This document shows positions 36,608 through 45,668 of a stretch of 64,000 bases of DNA, in pieces. The notes under the pieces were generated by a model, which ran no database searches, had not been told where the DNA came from, and saw nothing but the letters and a program-made list of their open reading frames with translations. Numbering within the stretch: position 1 is the first letter of the stretch; the number at the start of each line of letters is the position of its first letter. Both the position numbers and the translations under genes were made by a program. Source of the stretch: Lysobacter sp. ISL-50 (GTDB lineage Bacteria; Pseudomonadota; Gammaproteobacteria; Xanthomonadales; Xanthomonadaceae); the NCBI RefSeq assembly GCF_018612875.1, contig NZ_JAGGRI010000017.1, positions 186,001 through 250,000 of the forward strand, in the 5' to 3' direction.

Positions 36608-37968
36608 GCGCCTCGCGTATATCGCGACGCGTGTGGTCGATCGGGTTAGTGACCGGCATGGGCGGCATGCTGGTGATGCTCGACGCAACCCTCGCCGCGC
36701 TCGCCCTTATCGCTGTCCAGGCGGATCTGAACGCACCTGTGGAAGACGCGCAATGGGTCGTTTCCAGCTATCTGATCTCGATGGCCGTTTCGCTGCCGGC
36801 TTCGGCATGGTTCGGTAACCGGTTCGGGCACGGGCGCATCTGGAGCGTTGCGCTGGTCGCCTTCGTTGCCGCGTCGATCGGGTGTGCGTTTGCGGCCAGC
36901 CTGGGCGCGCTGATTGCCGCTCGTATTGCTCAAGGGCTGGCTGCCGGAATCATGCTTCCGACAGGGCACGCCATCTTGGTAGGAGTCGCCGAGCGCGACC
37001 AGTTGGGCCGCGTCCTCGGCGTTGTCGGCACCTTGATCAGCTTGGCCGCGGCAATCGGGCCGGGCATAGGGGGCTGGTTGGTTGACGTCGCCTCGTGGCG
37101 CTGGCTGTTCTGGATCAATGTGCCGCTGGGAGCGGCCGCCGTAGTGTGGGCGGCGAGGGTGATGCCGAGGGGCGTCGCCCAGTTCGGCCTTGGACTTCCC
37201 ATGGGCCAGCTTTTCCTCATCGTTACCGGGCTACCTTTGGCTCTGTACGGCGCCTCGGAGATCACCTCTCGCTATCCGGCCGGAAACGGCTGGCTGTATA
37301 TCGGCGCGGGCGCCACGCTTCTGGCCCTCTTCATCGCGGTTGCCCGTACGAGCAAGTCGTCGCTCCTGGCGCTCGACTTGATGCGAAATCGCCAGTTCCG
37401 CGCGTCGTCGCTGCTGGCCGTTGGAAACAGCGCAAACCTGTTCGGAGGGCTTGTGCTGTTCCCGCTGTACTTCCACGCCAAGCACATGAGCCCCACACAA
37501 ATCGGTGTGATGTTGGTATTCATGGGGGCCGGAACGACATCCGCACTGTACCTCGCCGGCAACTTCGTAGATCGCTGTGGCCCGCGGCCGGTCGTCCTGG
37601 CCGGAGCAGCCATGCTGGCGGTGTCTGCGGCGCCGTTCGCCCTGGTACCCGTGCCATCCGACATCGCTGCGGTGTTTATGTTCGTGCGTGGCATCGGGCT
37701 GGCCTGGACTACGAACCCGACCACCACGGCCGCTTATGCCGCGGTGGACCGAAAGGACATTGGCGGCGCGGCCACGCTGGTCAACACCGTGCAACGCGTA
37801 AGCGGCGCGCTGGGCGCGGTGGCGGTGGTTGCATCAATAGGATGGCTGGACGGAGGCGAGGGCCGCGGCGAAGTTCGCGCAATGGCAATCATGGTGGTTT
37901 TGCCGGTGCTGCAGGCCTGGTGGGGAACCTATCTGACGGGATATCGCGCCATGCGCGAACCGGGTTAA
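36604..37968 (+). CDS. MFS drug/metabolite exporter (DHA2, EmrB/QacA-like)
   Basis: The ATG at 36604 overlaps the previous stop (ATGA), giving 454 residues with about 12-14 hydrophobic helices. MLDATLAALALIAVQADL corresponds to the LDxTxVNVALP motif of DHA2 exporters, and ARIAQGLAAGIMLPTGHAIL to motif C-like helix 4/5. VNTVQRVSGALGAVAV is also typical. Tight linkage to two oxygenases and two PuuD-like proteins suggests export of, or resistance to, the locus product. Confidence 0.85.
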   Translation: MSASRISRRVWSIGLVTGMGGMLVMLDATLAALALIAVQADLNAPVEDAQWVVSSYLISMAVSLPASAWFGNRFGHGRIWSVALVAFVAASIGCAFAASLGALIAARIAQGLAAGIMLPTGHAILVGVAERDQLGRVLGVVGTLISLAAAIGPGIGGWLVDVASWRWLFWINVPLGAAAVVWAARVMPRGVAQFGLGLPMGQLFLIVTGLPLALYGASEITSRYPAGNGWLYIGAGATLLALFIAVARTSKSSLLALDLMRNRQFRASSLLAVGNSANLFGGLVLFPLYFHAKHMSPTQIGVMLVFMGAGTTSALYLAGNFVDRCGPRPVVLAGAAMLAVSAAPFALVPVPSDIAAVFMFVRGIGLAWTTNPTTTAAYAAVDRKDIGGAATLVNTVQRVSGALGAVAVVASIGWLDGGEGRGEVRAMAIMVVLPVLQAWWGTYLTGYRAMREPG

Positions 37969-38066
37969 TTCTTTCTGTGGTCAAGCGGCACGCTGCCGGA
38001 GCGCTACTGACAGAACGGCTGCGTCCGCGGCGACGCCAAATTTGACCGGCTGCAATCGGAGGCTTT

Positions 38067-39047
38067 ATGGGCTACCCGCAGAACATCATGGATTATTACT
38101 ATCCAGTCGCCAGATTACAGGACCTCGAAGCGGCCACGATGGAAGGCAAGCCCCTGGCGGCAGTGTTGCTTGGCAAACCACTGGTGATCTATAAAATTCA
38201 AGGCGAAGTTGTAGTCGCCGATGACCGCTGCCCGCATCGGGGTGAAATGCTTTCCGCGGGAGCTGTGAGTGAAGCAGGGTTGCAGTGTCCCTATCATGGT
38301 TTGCAATTCGCCCATCTCGGGGCATGCGCCAGAATTCCAGCTCATCCCCAAGTGCAAAACTTGAAGAGGTTCGATCTGCGCTCCTATCCGGTCGTCGAGT
38401 TTCATGGGCTGCTGTGGACTAACCTTGGAGCAGGTGCGTTTTACGACCTTGAGCTTGGGGGCGCAGGGGAAAGCCAGCGGCTGGTGGTAGCGCCACCGGT
38501 GAACGTCAATGCTTCCGCTGGCCGGCAGGTTGAAGGCTTTATGGACATTTCACACTTGCCGTTTGTGCATCGGGCCACCTTCAGCGAATGCAGTGCCGAG
38601 GCCATGCCGGCGTATAACGTTGAACCATTTGATGGGGGCTTTGGTTTTGAGTACAGCAGCTCGCTTGGGAATTATCCATTTGGTTACTCGTCGCCAAAGG
38701 ATTTCATATGGCGTCGCGCCTACAGGATTCATGCGCCTTTTATCGCCATCCTGGATATTTATTTTCCGGACGGACTGTTTACCATCTTCAATTGCGCGTC
38801 CCCCGTCAGCGAGGAGCAGTGCGTCTGGTTCTATCCTATCCAGTTCGATAGATCATTGGGGCTGGGCTCGGATATGGATGTCAATGCATTCTCGCAAAAG
38901 GTGCAGATGGACGATCTTGCTGTGGTGGAGAGGCAACGTCCCAGATATATCGATCTGACAAGTGACTCTGAGCAATCCTTTGGCGCAGATTTGGCATCCA
39001 CTGCCTATAGGAAAATGTTGCGGAACCTTGGCCTGGTCAAAGCCTGA
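38067..39047 (+). CDS. Rieske non-haem iron oxygenase, second copy
   Basis: This 326-residue protein starts with ATG after GGAGG. Rieske ligands are Cys55/His57 (DRCPHRGE) and Cys74/His77 (QCPYHG) with the same 16-residue spacing as the first copy; the iron site is DISHLPFVH (Asp160, His163, His168). It is clearly a homologue of the first copy, sharing ASAGRQVEGF and the R.Y.IHAP/LPYLAHL region. It lies 98 bp behind the exporter, and its DNA is visibly more AT-rich than the first copy, suggesting separate acquisition rather than recent duplication. Substrate unknown. Confidence 0.88.
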   Translation: MGYPQNIMDYYYPVARLQDLEAATMEGKPLAAVLLGKPLVIYKIQGEVVVADDRCPHRGEMLSAGAVSEAGLQCPYHGLQFAHLGACARIPAHPQVQNLKRFDLRSYPVVEFHGLLWTNLGAGAFYDLELGGAGESQRLVVAPPVNVNASAGRQVEGFMDISHLPFVHRATFSECSAEAMPAYNVEPFDGGFGFEYSSSLGNYPFGYSSPKDFIWRRAYRIHAPFIAILDIYFPDGLFTIFNCASPVSEEQCVWFYPIQFDRSLGLGSDMDVNAFSQKVQMDDLAVVERQRPRYIDLTSDSEQSFGADLASTAYRKMLRNLGLVKA

Positions 39048-39178
39048 GCTTCCACGACATCGTCGGATTGTTGAGATCAATGGGCGCCACTGAAGCCCCG
39101 GGATTCTGACGGTCCACTGACGTAGCTGCGCAGGCCACGGGCGGACTCATGACGTCGGCGCGGAAATGCCGGCCGAGA

Positions 39179-42100
39179 TTACCAACTGTGCCGCAATCCC
39201 GCCTGGATAGCCCAGTGTCGCTCCGTTTCAACGCCCGTGGCGCCGGACGCTTCAAAGAACAGCGCGGTCTGCTTGTTGCCGAAGCCGACATCGCCGCCAA
39301 GCATGAACTCGCCGCTCGTACCTTTCCGGTCGGCCGTATCGGGAGCAATGCTGCCGCCATCCTTGGAGGCGACGATGTCCAGGTTGTCGCCGAAAGAGTG
39401 CAGCGCCGACGCTCGCGCATAAATATTGCCATCCAGCCGCGCGCCCTGCAGCCTTCTCCCCAGGGCGATGCCGACCCGCGCGAATGAGGTATCCAGTTTG
39501 TCCTGGCTGATCCGCACACCGTTGCGAGTGGTGTGTTCGCTGTCGCGGATGGCGCCCAGCGACAGGCCGAACTGGGGTTCGATGTAGTAGGACTTGGCAA
39601 GCTTGAAGGTGCGACCGCCTTCGGCGTACAACTGGCCCGCTTGGGTGCGGTATTTGCCGACGATGTCGCGGCCTTCGATATCGCGTGCGGCGTATCGGCT
39701 CTTCAGCGACGAGGCGCTCGCCCCGAGCAGCAAATAGTTGCCATTGTCGGTACTCCAATGGCCATAGAGCCCCAGCGTGGTTCCGCTCAGATCGCCCCTG
39801 CCGCGCACGTAGTCCGCGGTCGAGCGGACCTGTCCTGCGCTGAAGCCGATGACGCCGGTGCCGGTCCCCGGCGCGAAACTGCGATCTGCTCCGATGGTCA
39901 TGCCGCTGTAGTTCTGGCGATAACGACGCGAATACGCGGTCTTCGCCGTGATTTCGCCGGCATCGGCCTTCGCCCATACCTGGCCGTGATCGGCGTCGGT
40001 GTCGCGCAGTTGATTGCGCACGTGCTGCAGCGAGCTTTGCGCGCTGACCTTCCACAGATTGGCGAGGCTGTCGGCGGCATCGGCTGCTGTCAGCACGGTC
40101 TGCGATGGCAGGATTCCGATGCTGGTCCCACTTCCATTGCCGTTGCCGTTGTTCGCGCCGCCTCCCGGGTTCCCTCCAGTGCCGCCCCCTGTGTTCCCCC
40201 CGGTGCCTCCTCCCGCGTTGCCCCCGGTGCCGCCCCCCGGATCGCCGCCGGGGTTACCGCCGGGACTACCACCAGGGTTGCCGCCGGTACCGCTGCCTGT
40301 TCCCACGATCTTGAGGCCGGTCAACACGATCTTCTTGCCGTCAGCGGCCAACGCCACCTGCGGCGTGTAGGTGAACTGCACCAGATCGTTTTCGTAGGTG
40401 CCGCTCCATCGGCCATCCAGGCCGGTCGCCGCCGAGAACGCGGCGGTCCCGCCCGCGGCGGCGCTGGCGTCGACGATGGTGATCGGCGCAGTGGCCGCGA
40501 TCGACCTGCCGTCGCGAATGGCCGCGGCGTTGACCCAGGATGTGTCGTCCAGCACCGGGTCGTAGACGATGCCCACGCCCTGCGTGCCGCTGGCGGAGAA
40601 GTTCTTGATGCCGCTGCCGAAAACGATCTGGTCGGCGGTGGCGGTGCCGGACTTGCCGGTGATGTCGCTGAGCAGCATGAACCGGGCGCCGTCGGCCAGT
40701 ACGACGCTGGCGCCGGTGCCGGTATTGCTGCTGTCGACGAGCAACCGGCGATAAGCATGCGCCGGCACCGCGCCGGGTTCAAAGCGGCCCCAGTGTCCGG
40801 CCATGTCGATCGCGCCGTTGCTGCCGATGGTCAGCGAGCCTGCGCCGAAATCGTTGCTCAGCGTGCCGGTGCCCTCCGGAATCCACGCGGCGCCGCCGGA
40901 GAACGCCAGCTCGGTCCTGCCGACGCTATATCCCCCATCGGTCCGCCGGCCGACGACGCCGCCGCGCAGCCACGAGTCGGCGGTGTCGAATTCGATATCG
41001 GCCGAGCCGACGCGGCCGTTGGCGGCATCGGATGCGGTCAGGATGTCGCCGTCGAGTTGCACCTTCTGCCCGCCGGCCTGATTGACGGCGACGCTCGCGT
41101 TCTGGATGTCGAGCGGCACGCTCCAGATCGAATACGCCGCGCCGGCACCGGTCGCGGCCGTCGACACGGTCAGGCCGCCGGCGACGTTCACGGTGCCGAA
41201 GTTGCGGATGCCGTAGACGTCGCAGCCGTCGCAACCGGAGGCGACGGCGAACGACACCGGCGCGGTGGGCGAGGTGAAGTTGATCGTGCCGGTGCTGACC
41301 AGGCCGTAGGTTTCCGCCCGCGAGGCGATGTCGACGTTCACGGCGCCGTTGTACGTCATCACCGCACCGGGCGAGCGGTCGTTGCTGAGGCCGGAGGGAT
41401 TGCCGAACGGCACGTAGCCCGTGCTGCTGCGTACGCGCACGTCCACGTCGCCGTGCCAGATCATCCGCGCCGAGCGATGGGTGTTGGCGATGCCGTGGGT
41501 GGAGCGCGTGCCCTCCACGTTGACGCTGGCGTCGCCGGCGACCTCCATGAAGCCCTGGTTGCGCACGCCGAACGCGGTCGAGCCCTGGGCGACCGTGGTC
41601 AGCGACAGGTCGCCGTTGACCACCAAGCGGGTGTTGACGTTGTCGTTGTAGATGGCATGGGCGTTGTCGCTGGGCCAGATCGACAGCGCCGAGATGGCGG
41701 TTTTGCCATTGAAAGTGATGTGGCTCCCGTCGGAATTGTAGACCGCATCCAGCGTGCCCCGGCTTTCGGCGAGGATGGTGGTCGGGCCGTTGAAGACGAT
41801 GTTGCTGCGCCCCATGGCCCAGACCGCGCGCGCAAAGCCCTGCGTGCGGGCGTGGAAGTCGGTGGCGCCGTTGAACACCGTGGTGCTGCCGCCGCGTCCG
41901 ATCACCGCGTGCGCGCCGTTGCCGAGACCGCCGCCGTGATCCGTGTCGCGGGCGTTGGCGGAGATCCGGGTGTTGCCGTTGACGGTGACCGTATTGCCGT
42001 CGTTGAGGATGCCGACCGCCAGCCCGCGGTTGGTGCTTTGCGGGCGGTTCGCGGACAGGTCCAGCCAGCCGCCGCCGGCTACGTCCACAACGACGGGCGG

Positions 42101-42490
42101 GTTGCCGCCGGCGATGGACATCGCGAGCACATCGCGGTCGACGCCTTCCAGCGCCACGCTGTCGCCGTCGGCGAAGCGATAGTGCAGCGCCCCCTTGCCG
42201 TCGGTCGTAATGTCGTAACCGGGGTCGTAACCACCGCTGCCGCCATCGCGATCGTTGTCGGCGACGCCGGTGACCGAGCCTTTGTAGTCGGTCGCCTGCA
42301 CGACGGCGGGCCGCGCCATCGCCCCTGTCACCAGGGCGGTGACGACGGAAAAATACAGCGTCTTGCGGCGGCGTTGGGCGAGATCGCGCTCGGCTTGCTC
42401 GCGCGCGTTGTCGATGATCGATTGCTGCCACAGAAGCGGCAGGCTCGAAAGATCTTCGTTGCCGCGCGCGGCGGAGCACGAATAGGACAT
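39179..42490 (-). CDS. Autotransporter adhesin-like protein with Gly/Asn-rich linker
   Basis: The ATG at 42490 follows GAGGAAAC; 1103 residues. About 45 residues precede the hydrophobic signal (TLYFSVVTALVTGAMARPA), an extended signal region as in some long autotransporters. The passenger (about residues 70-690) is beta-helix-like with short NGNT/FNG strands and one close cysteine pair (ASGCDGCDVYG). A low-complexity linker of GGNPGG/GGGTGGN units encoded near 40140-40290 separates it from the barrel. The barrel (QVWAKADAGEITAKTAYSRR onward) ends in GLRHSW. It would be displayed on or released from the cell surface; ligand unknown. Confidence 0.9.
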   Translation of the reverse strand: MSYSCSAARGNEDLSSLPLLWQQSIIDNAREQAERDLAQRRRKTLYFSVVTALVTGAMARPAVVQATDYKGSVTGVADNDRDGGSGGYDPGYDITTDGKGALHYRFADGDSVALEGVDRDVLAMSIAGGNPPVVVDVAGGGWLDLSANRPQSTNRGLAVGILNDGNTVTVNGNTRISANARDTDHGGGLGNGAHAVIGRGGSTTVFNGATDFHARTQGFARAVWAMGRSNIVFNGPTTILAESRGTLDAVYNSDGSHITFNGKTAISALSIWPSDNAHAIYNDNVNTRLVVNGDLSLTTVAQGSTAFGVRNQGFMEVAGDASVNVEGTRSTHGIANTHRSARMIWHGDVDVRVRSSTGYVPFGNPSGLSNDRSPGAVMTYNGAVNVDIASRAETYGLVSTGTINFTSPTAPVSFAVASGCDGCDVYGIRNFGTVNVAGGLTVSTAATGAGAAYSIWSVPLDIQNASVAVNQAGGQKVQLDGDILTASDAANGRVGSADIEFDTADSWLRGGVVGRRTDGGYSVGRTELAFSGGAAWIPEGTGTLSNDFGAGSLTIGSNGAIDMAGHWGRFEPGAVPAHAYRRLLVDSSNTGTGASVVLADGARFMLLSDITGKSGTATADQIVFGSGIKNFSASGTQGVGIVYDPVLDDTSWVNAAAIRDGRSIAATAPITIVDASAAAGGTAAFSAATGLDGRWSGTYENDLVQFTYTPQVALAADGKKIVLTGLKIVGTGSGTGGNPGGSPGGNPGGDPGGGTGGNAGGGTGGNTGGGTGGNPGGGANNGNGNGSGTSIGILPSQTVLTAADAADSLANLWKVSAQSSLQHVRNQLRDTDADHGQVWAKADAGEITAKTAYSRRYRQNYSGMTIGADRSFAPGTGTGVIGFSAGQVRSTADYVRGRGDLSGTTLGLYGHWSTDNGNYLLLGASASSLKSRYAARDIEGRDIVGKYRTQAGQLYAEGGRTFKLAKSYYIEPQFGLSLGAIRDSEHTTRNGVRISQDKLDTSFARVGIALGRRLQGARLDGNIYARASALHSFGDNLDIVASKDGGSIAPDTADRKGTSGEFMLGGDVGFGNKQTALFFEASGATGVETERHWAIQAGLRHSW

Positions 42491-42924
42491 GGGTTTCCTC
42501 GGATGGTGTTCAAAAATGGCTGCATGAGCGGCCAAGCCATCCGACGGAGCGCGCCCGGGCATGCTCAAGCGTGCGGGCTGGCCTCCCGGCTCGCGTGGAG
42601 AGGGCGGCCAAGTCAGCCCCACTCGATGTTCCCGCCACAGCTTGACCTCGACCATGGCGGCGGCGCATGCATCGCAGGTGCAAGATTCATGCAAGGTGCG
42701 TGGGCAGTTGCCGATTGCATGAGCGACAGCACGCTTGTGCATTGACGAAGGTCACGCCGCGCAGGATCGGCCGTCGCTTGCGGCGCCGGCCTGCTTTGGC
42801 AGGAGCGCAGCCAGGCGCGGCCGCCGCTTGCGGCAAGCCAGGTCGCGCCCAAGTGCGTCCCCGCAGGCATGCCACCGGTTTGCCGTGGGGTTGTTGATTC
42901 GCAAGAGGCCGGCTTGACCGACGT
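42491..42924. other. Non-coding gap, 434 bp
   Basis: It separates the autotransporter start from the stop of the CadC-like regulator on the same strand. Open frames cross it on both strands, but they are extensions or shadows without ribosome binding sites. The autotransporter promoter should lie here. Confidence 0.5.
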
Positions 42925-45240
42925 CTACGGTAGCCGGCGTTCTCCAGCCAGCCGTCTCGCCCGCTGCTCTGCCGCACGCCCGGCCTCGACATCGCCCAGC
43001 GCCTGATGCAGGCGCGCCTGCACCCAGGCGGCGCGCATGTCCTGATCGGCCCAGGCGCCGATACGGCCGCCGATCACGCCCGCCTGGTCGAGGCGATCGG
43101 CTTCGATCAACGCGGGCGCATAGGAGTAACCGACCGCCACCAGCCATTCCGGCACGCCCAGGTGTTCGGCGCTGGCCATCGCTTCGGCGTAGCGGCGCAG
43201 CGCCGGTTCGAGCCGGCCTTCGGCCAGGTCCTGCTCTGCTTCCATCAGCAACGCACCGGTGCGCAACCAGTCGTCGGGTGCCGCATCGGTCCAGGCGCGC
43301 AGGCGCTCGACCTCGCGCCGCGCGGCATCGAGTCGGCCCAGGCTGCGCAAGCCGCGGATCAGCACCATCTGGTTGCTCAGATATTCGCGGCGGTCGCCTT
43401 CCTCAAGCACCGGCGCGGCCACCTGTTGCGCCAGCCGTACCGCATCGTCCGCCAGCCCTCGTTGCAGCGCGATCCGCGCCAGCAACGCCTGCGCCTCCGT
43501 GCGCAAGGCCACTTCCTCGATCGGATCGGCTTCGGCCAGGATCAACTCGGCCAGGGTCGAGGCTTCCCGCAGCCGGCCGTTCTGGGCCAGCACCCAGGCG
43601 CGGCAGATGCTGCGCCCCCAGTCGCGGGTGAATTGCGGCGACCAGAAGCGGTCGGTGGTCGCCAGTGCCTGTTCGAATTCGAGCAGATTCTCCTGGATCT
43701 CGGCGGTCGCGATCAGGGTGTTGGCCAGGTCGCTTTGGGCGCCGACTGCCTCGAAACGGCCGGCGGCACGCTGCAGCAGCGCCAGCGCGGTGCCCGACTG
43801 GCCGCGTCGACCCGCGACCACGCCCAGGCGCTGGTCGGTGCGGGCGATCTCGCGGATATCGCCGCTGCGGACAAAGGCCAGCCGCGCCTGGCCCAGATCC
43901 GCCACCGCCTCGTCCAGGCGCGACAGCGTCAACCGCACCCAGCCGCGCAGCGAGTAGATATTGCCGAGTGCGTCCGGCGCGTTGTGGCCGCGCAACAGTG
44001 CCAGCGCTTCGGTCAGCACGCGTTCGGCCAGGTCGTACTCGGCGCGGTTGGCGTGCAGCCAGGCCACCGATGTCAGTACGCGCGCCCGCAGCACCGGGTT
44101 CTTATCCGCCGGAAGCTGCTTCAACAGTGCGTTCAATCGTCGCTCGCAGGCTTCGCGATCGCCGCGATCGCAATCGACCCTGGCGGCGATCAGCGCGACT
44201 CCGGGCTGCCGCCGCCATTGCGCCGGAGCGCGTTGCAGCAGTTCCAGCGCCAGCGGCAAGCGTCCCGCCAGCCGCGCCGCGGCGACTTGTTGCAGCAATT
44301 TTTCCGGGTCCGCCGGCGCGCGGCCGCCGTCTATCGGCGGCGCGTGTCCCAGCGCGACCAGCAGATCGTCCGTGGCCAGGCGTGCCGCGACCAGAACATC
44401 GTCGGCCTGGGCCTGAGCGCGCAAGACGCGGCCCTCGTTCGGATACGCCGCCAGACTCACCCGCCAGGCGTTACCGATGCGTTCGACCCGCGGCTGCACG
44501 CGCAACGAGATGCCGAGCCGTGGATCGGCGGCGGCGCGGGCCGGGTCTTGTTTCCAGTGGGTCGATAACGCCAGCGCCGTCTCGCTGGGCACCGTCGCCA
44601 GCGCGCCGAGCCGTAGCCGGTTCGCCACCAGATCCATCAGCCCCAGACGCAACCAGGCCCAGTCTTCGGATGCGTCGATTTCGGCCGGCATCACCCATGC
44701 CGTGTACGGCTCCGCGGGAGGCGTCGGGCTCGGAGTCGGCGGCGATCTGGTTGCGAACACGACGATAAAGGACACGGCCACCAGCAGCGCCGCCATCGGC
44801 CAGAGCCAGCGCGACCGCGGCGGTTGCTGTCGGGGATTTCGCGGCTGCGTGCAATCCGGTTCCGCGTCCGATATCGGTTCTTTCGCAGTGGCGACGGCCG
44901 CGGCAACGTCCGTTTCCTCGATCGCGACATCGGCGACCCAGCGAAAACCCAGTCGAGGCACCGTGCGGATACTGTGCTGATCGCTGCCGCTATCGCCGAG
45001 CACTTGGCGTAAACGCACGATGGTGTGCGCGAGCGTGGATTCGCTGACATCGGTGCGGCCCCACACGGCGGAAATCAGCTCGTCGCGGCTGACCGGACGA
45101 TCGCGATGCTCGATCAGATAAGCGAGACAGTCGAGGGCGACCACGGCCAACGCCACCGGCCGGTCGTCTCGAAGCAACTCGCGCGTATGCGTATTCAGCT
45201 CAAAACCGCCGAATCGATAGCTTTTTTTCCTTATCGACAT
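42925..45240 (-). CDS. CadC-like membrane transcriptional regulator with TPR domain
   Basis: The ATG at 45240 gives 771 residues. Residues 5-105 are an OmpR-type winged helix (YRFGGFELNTHTRELLRDD, then SESTLAHTIVRLRQVLGD). A single transmembrane helix follows at about 145-164 (RWLWPMAALLVAVSFIVVFA), and the large remainder is a periplasmic region of TPR-like helical pairs (ARVLTSVAWLHANRAEYDLA, YSLRGWVRLTLSRLDEAVAD). There is no receiver domain. Family knowledge: ToxR/CadC-type one-component regulators sense envelope signals. The start codon is followed by an A7 run (two AAA Lys codons and AGC), a possible slippage site. It is divergent from the SulP transporter gene. Confidence 0.87.
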   Translation of the reverse strand: MSIRKKSYRFGGFELNTHTRELLRDDRPVALAVVALDCLAYLIEHRDRPVSRDELISAVWGRTDVSESTLAHTIVRLRQVLGDSGSDQHSIRTVPRLGFRWVADVAIEETDVAAAVATAKEPISDAEPDCTQPRNPRQQPPRSRWLWPMAALLVAVSFIVVFATRSPPTPSPTPPAEPYTAWVMPAEIDASEDWAWLRLGLMDLVANRLRLGALATVPSETALALSTHWKQDPARAAADPRLGISLRVQPRVERIGNAWRVSLAAYPNEGRVLRAQAQADDVLVAARLATDDLLVALGHAPPIDGGRAPADPEKLLQQVAAARLAGRLPLALELLQRAPAQWRRQPGVALIAARVDCDRGDREACERRLNALLKQLPADKNPVLRARVLTSVAWLHANRAEYDLAERVLTEALALLRGHNAPDALGNIYSLRGWVRLTLSRLDEAVADLGQARLAFVRSGDIREIARTDQRLGVVAGRRGQSGTALALLQRAAGRFEAVGAQSDLANTLIATAEIQENLLEFEQALATTDRFWSPQFTRDWGRSICRAWVLAQNGRLREASTLAELILAEADPIEEVALRTEAQALLARIALQRGLADDAVRLAQQVAAPVLEEGDRREYLSNQMVLIRGLRSLGRLDAARREVERLRAWTDAAPDDWLRTGALLMEAEQDLAEGRLEPALRRYAEAMASAEHLGVPEWLVAVGYSYAPALIEADRLDQAGVIGGRIGAWADQDMRAAWVQARLHQALGDVEAGRAAEQRARRLAGERRLP

Positions 45241-45668
45241 TGGCCGCCTGAGTTTCTTCCCGATAGCCGCACGGCGCGGAACGCACGCACGGCGCCGGGC
45301 GAGTCTATACCAGCCACTTGCGACGAGCACCGATGCGTATCGCTCGGAGCTCGGTACATCTTTGCTTGCCACTAGGAGAAGAGCGAACTTGCGCCCGCCG
45401 GCCCAAAGCGGACATCCGGCTCTCGACGTCGCTTCGCCATGGGGCCGTCGCCGATCTCTGCCGCCGCGACAGCCTGAGCTCACGGCTTCGAGCGATTGAG
45501 CAGACAGACTGCAGCTCGATAGAATGCGCGGCCTGATCGGGCGCTGCTCCGCACGAATGGCGCCACCCTGACCCAAAGCATCCGCTGGACCGCCTTGATC
45601 GGCGCATTCCGTCGTGCCTCTCTATGATCCCGCAAGGCGCGCCCGCTCGGTGCGCGTGGAGTGTTTCC
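45241..45668. other. Divergent intergenic region, 428 bp
   Basis: It separates the CadC-like regulator from the sulP-type gene. A weak plus-strand promoter candidate is TTGAGC (45496-45501), 18 bp, TAGAAT (45520-45525). No gene is seen. Confidence 0.4.

Noticed and set aside
39533-42745. A 1070-codon open frame antisense to the second autotransporter
   Set aside because: Same reason: composition mirrors the opposite gene and the barrel/linker features are on the other strand.
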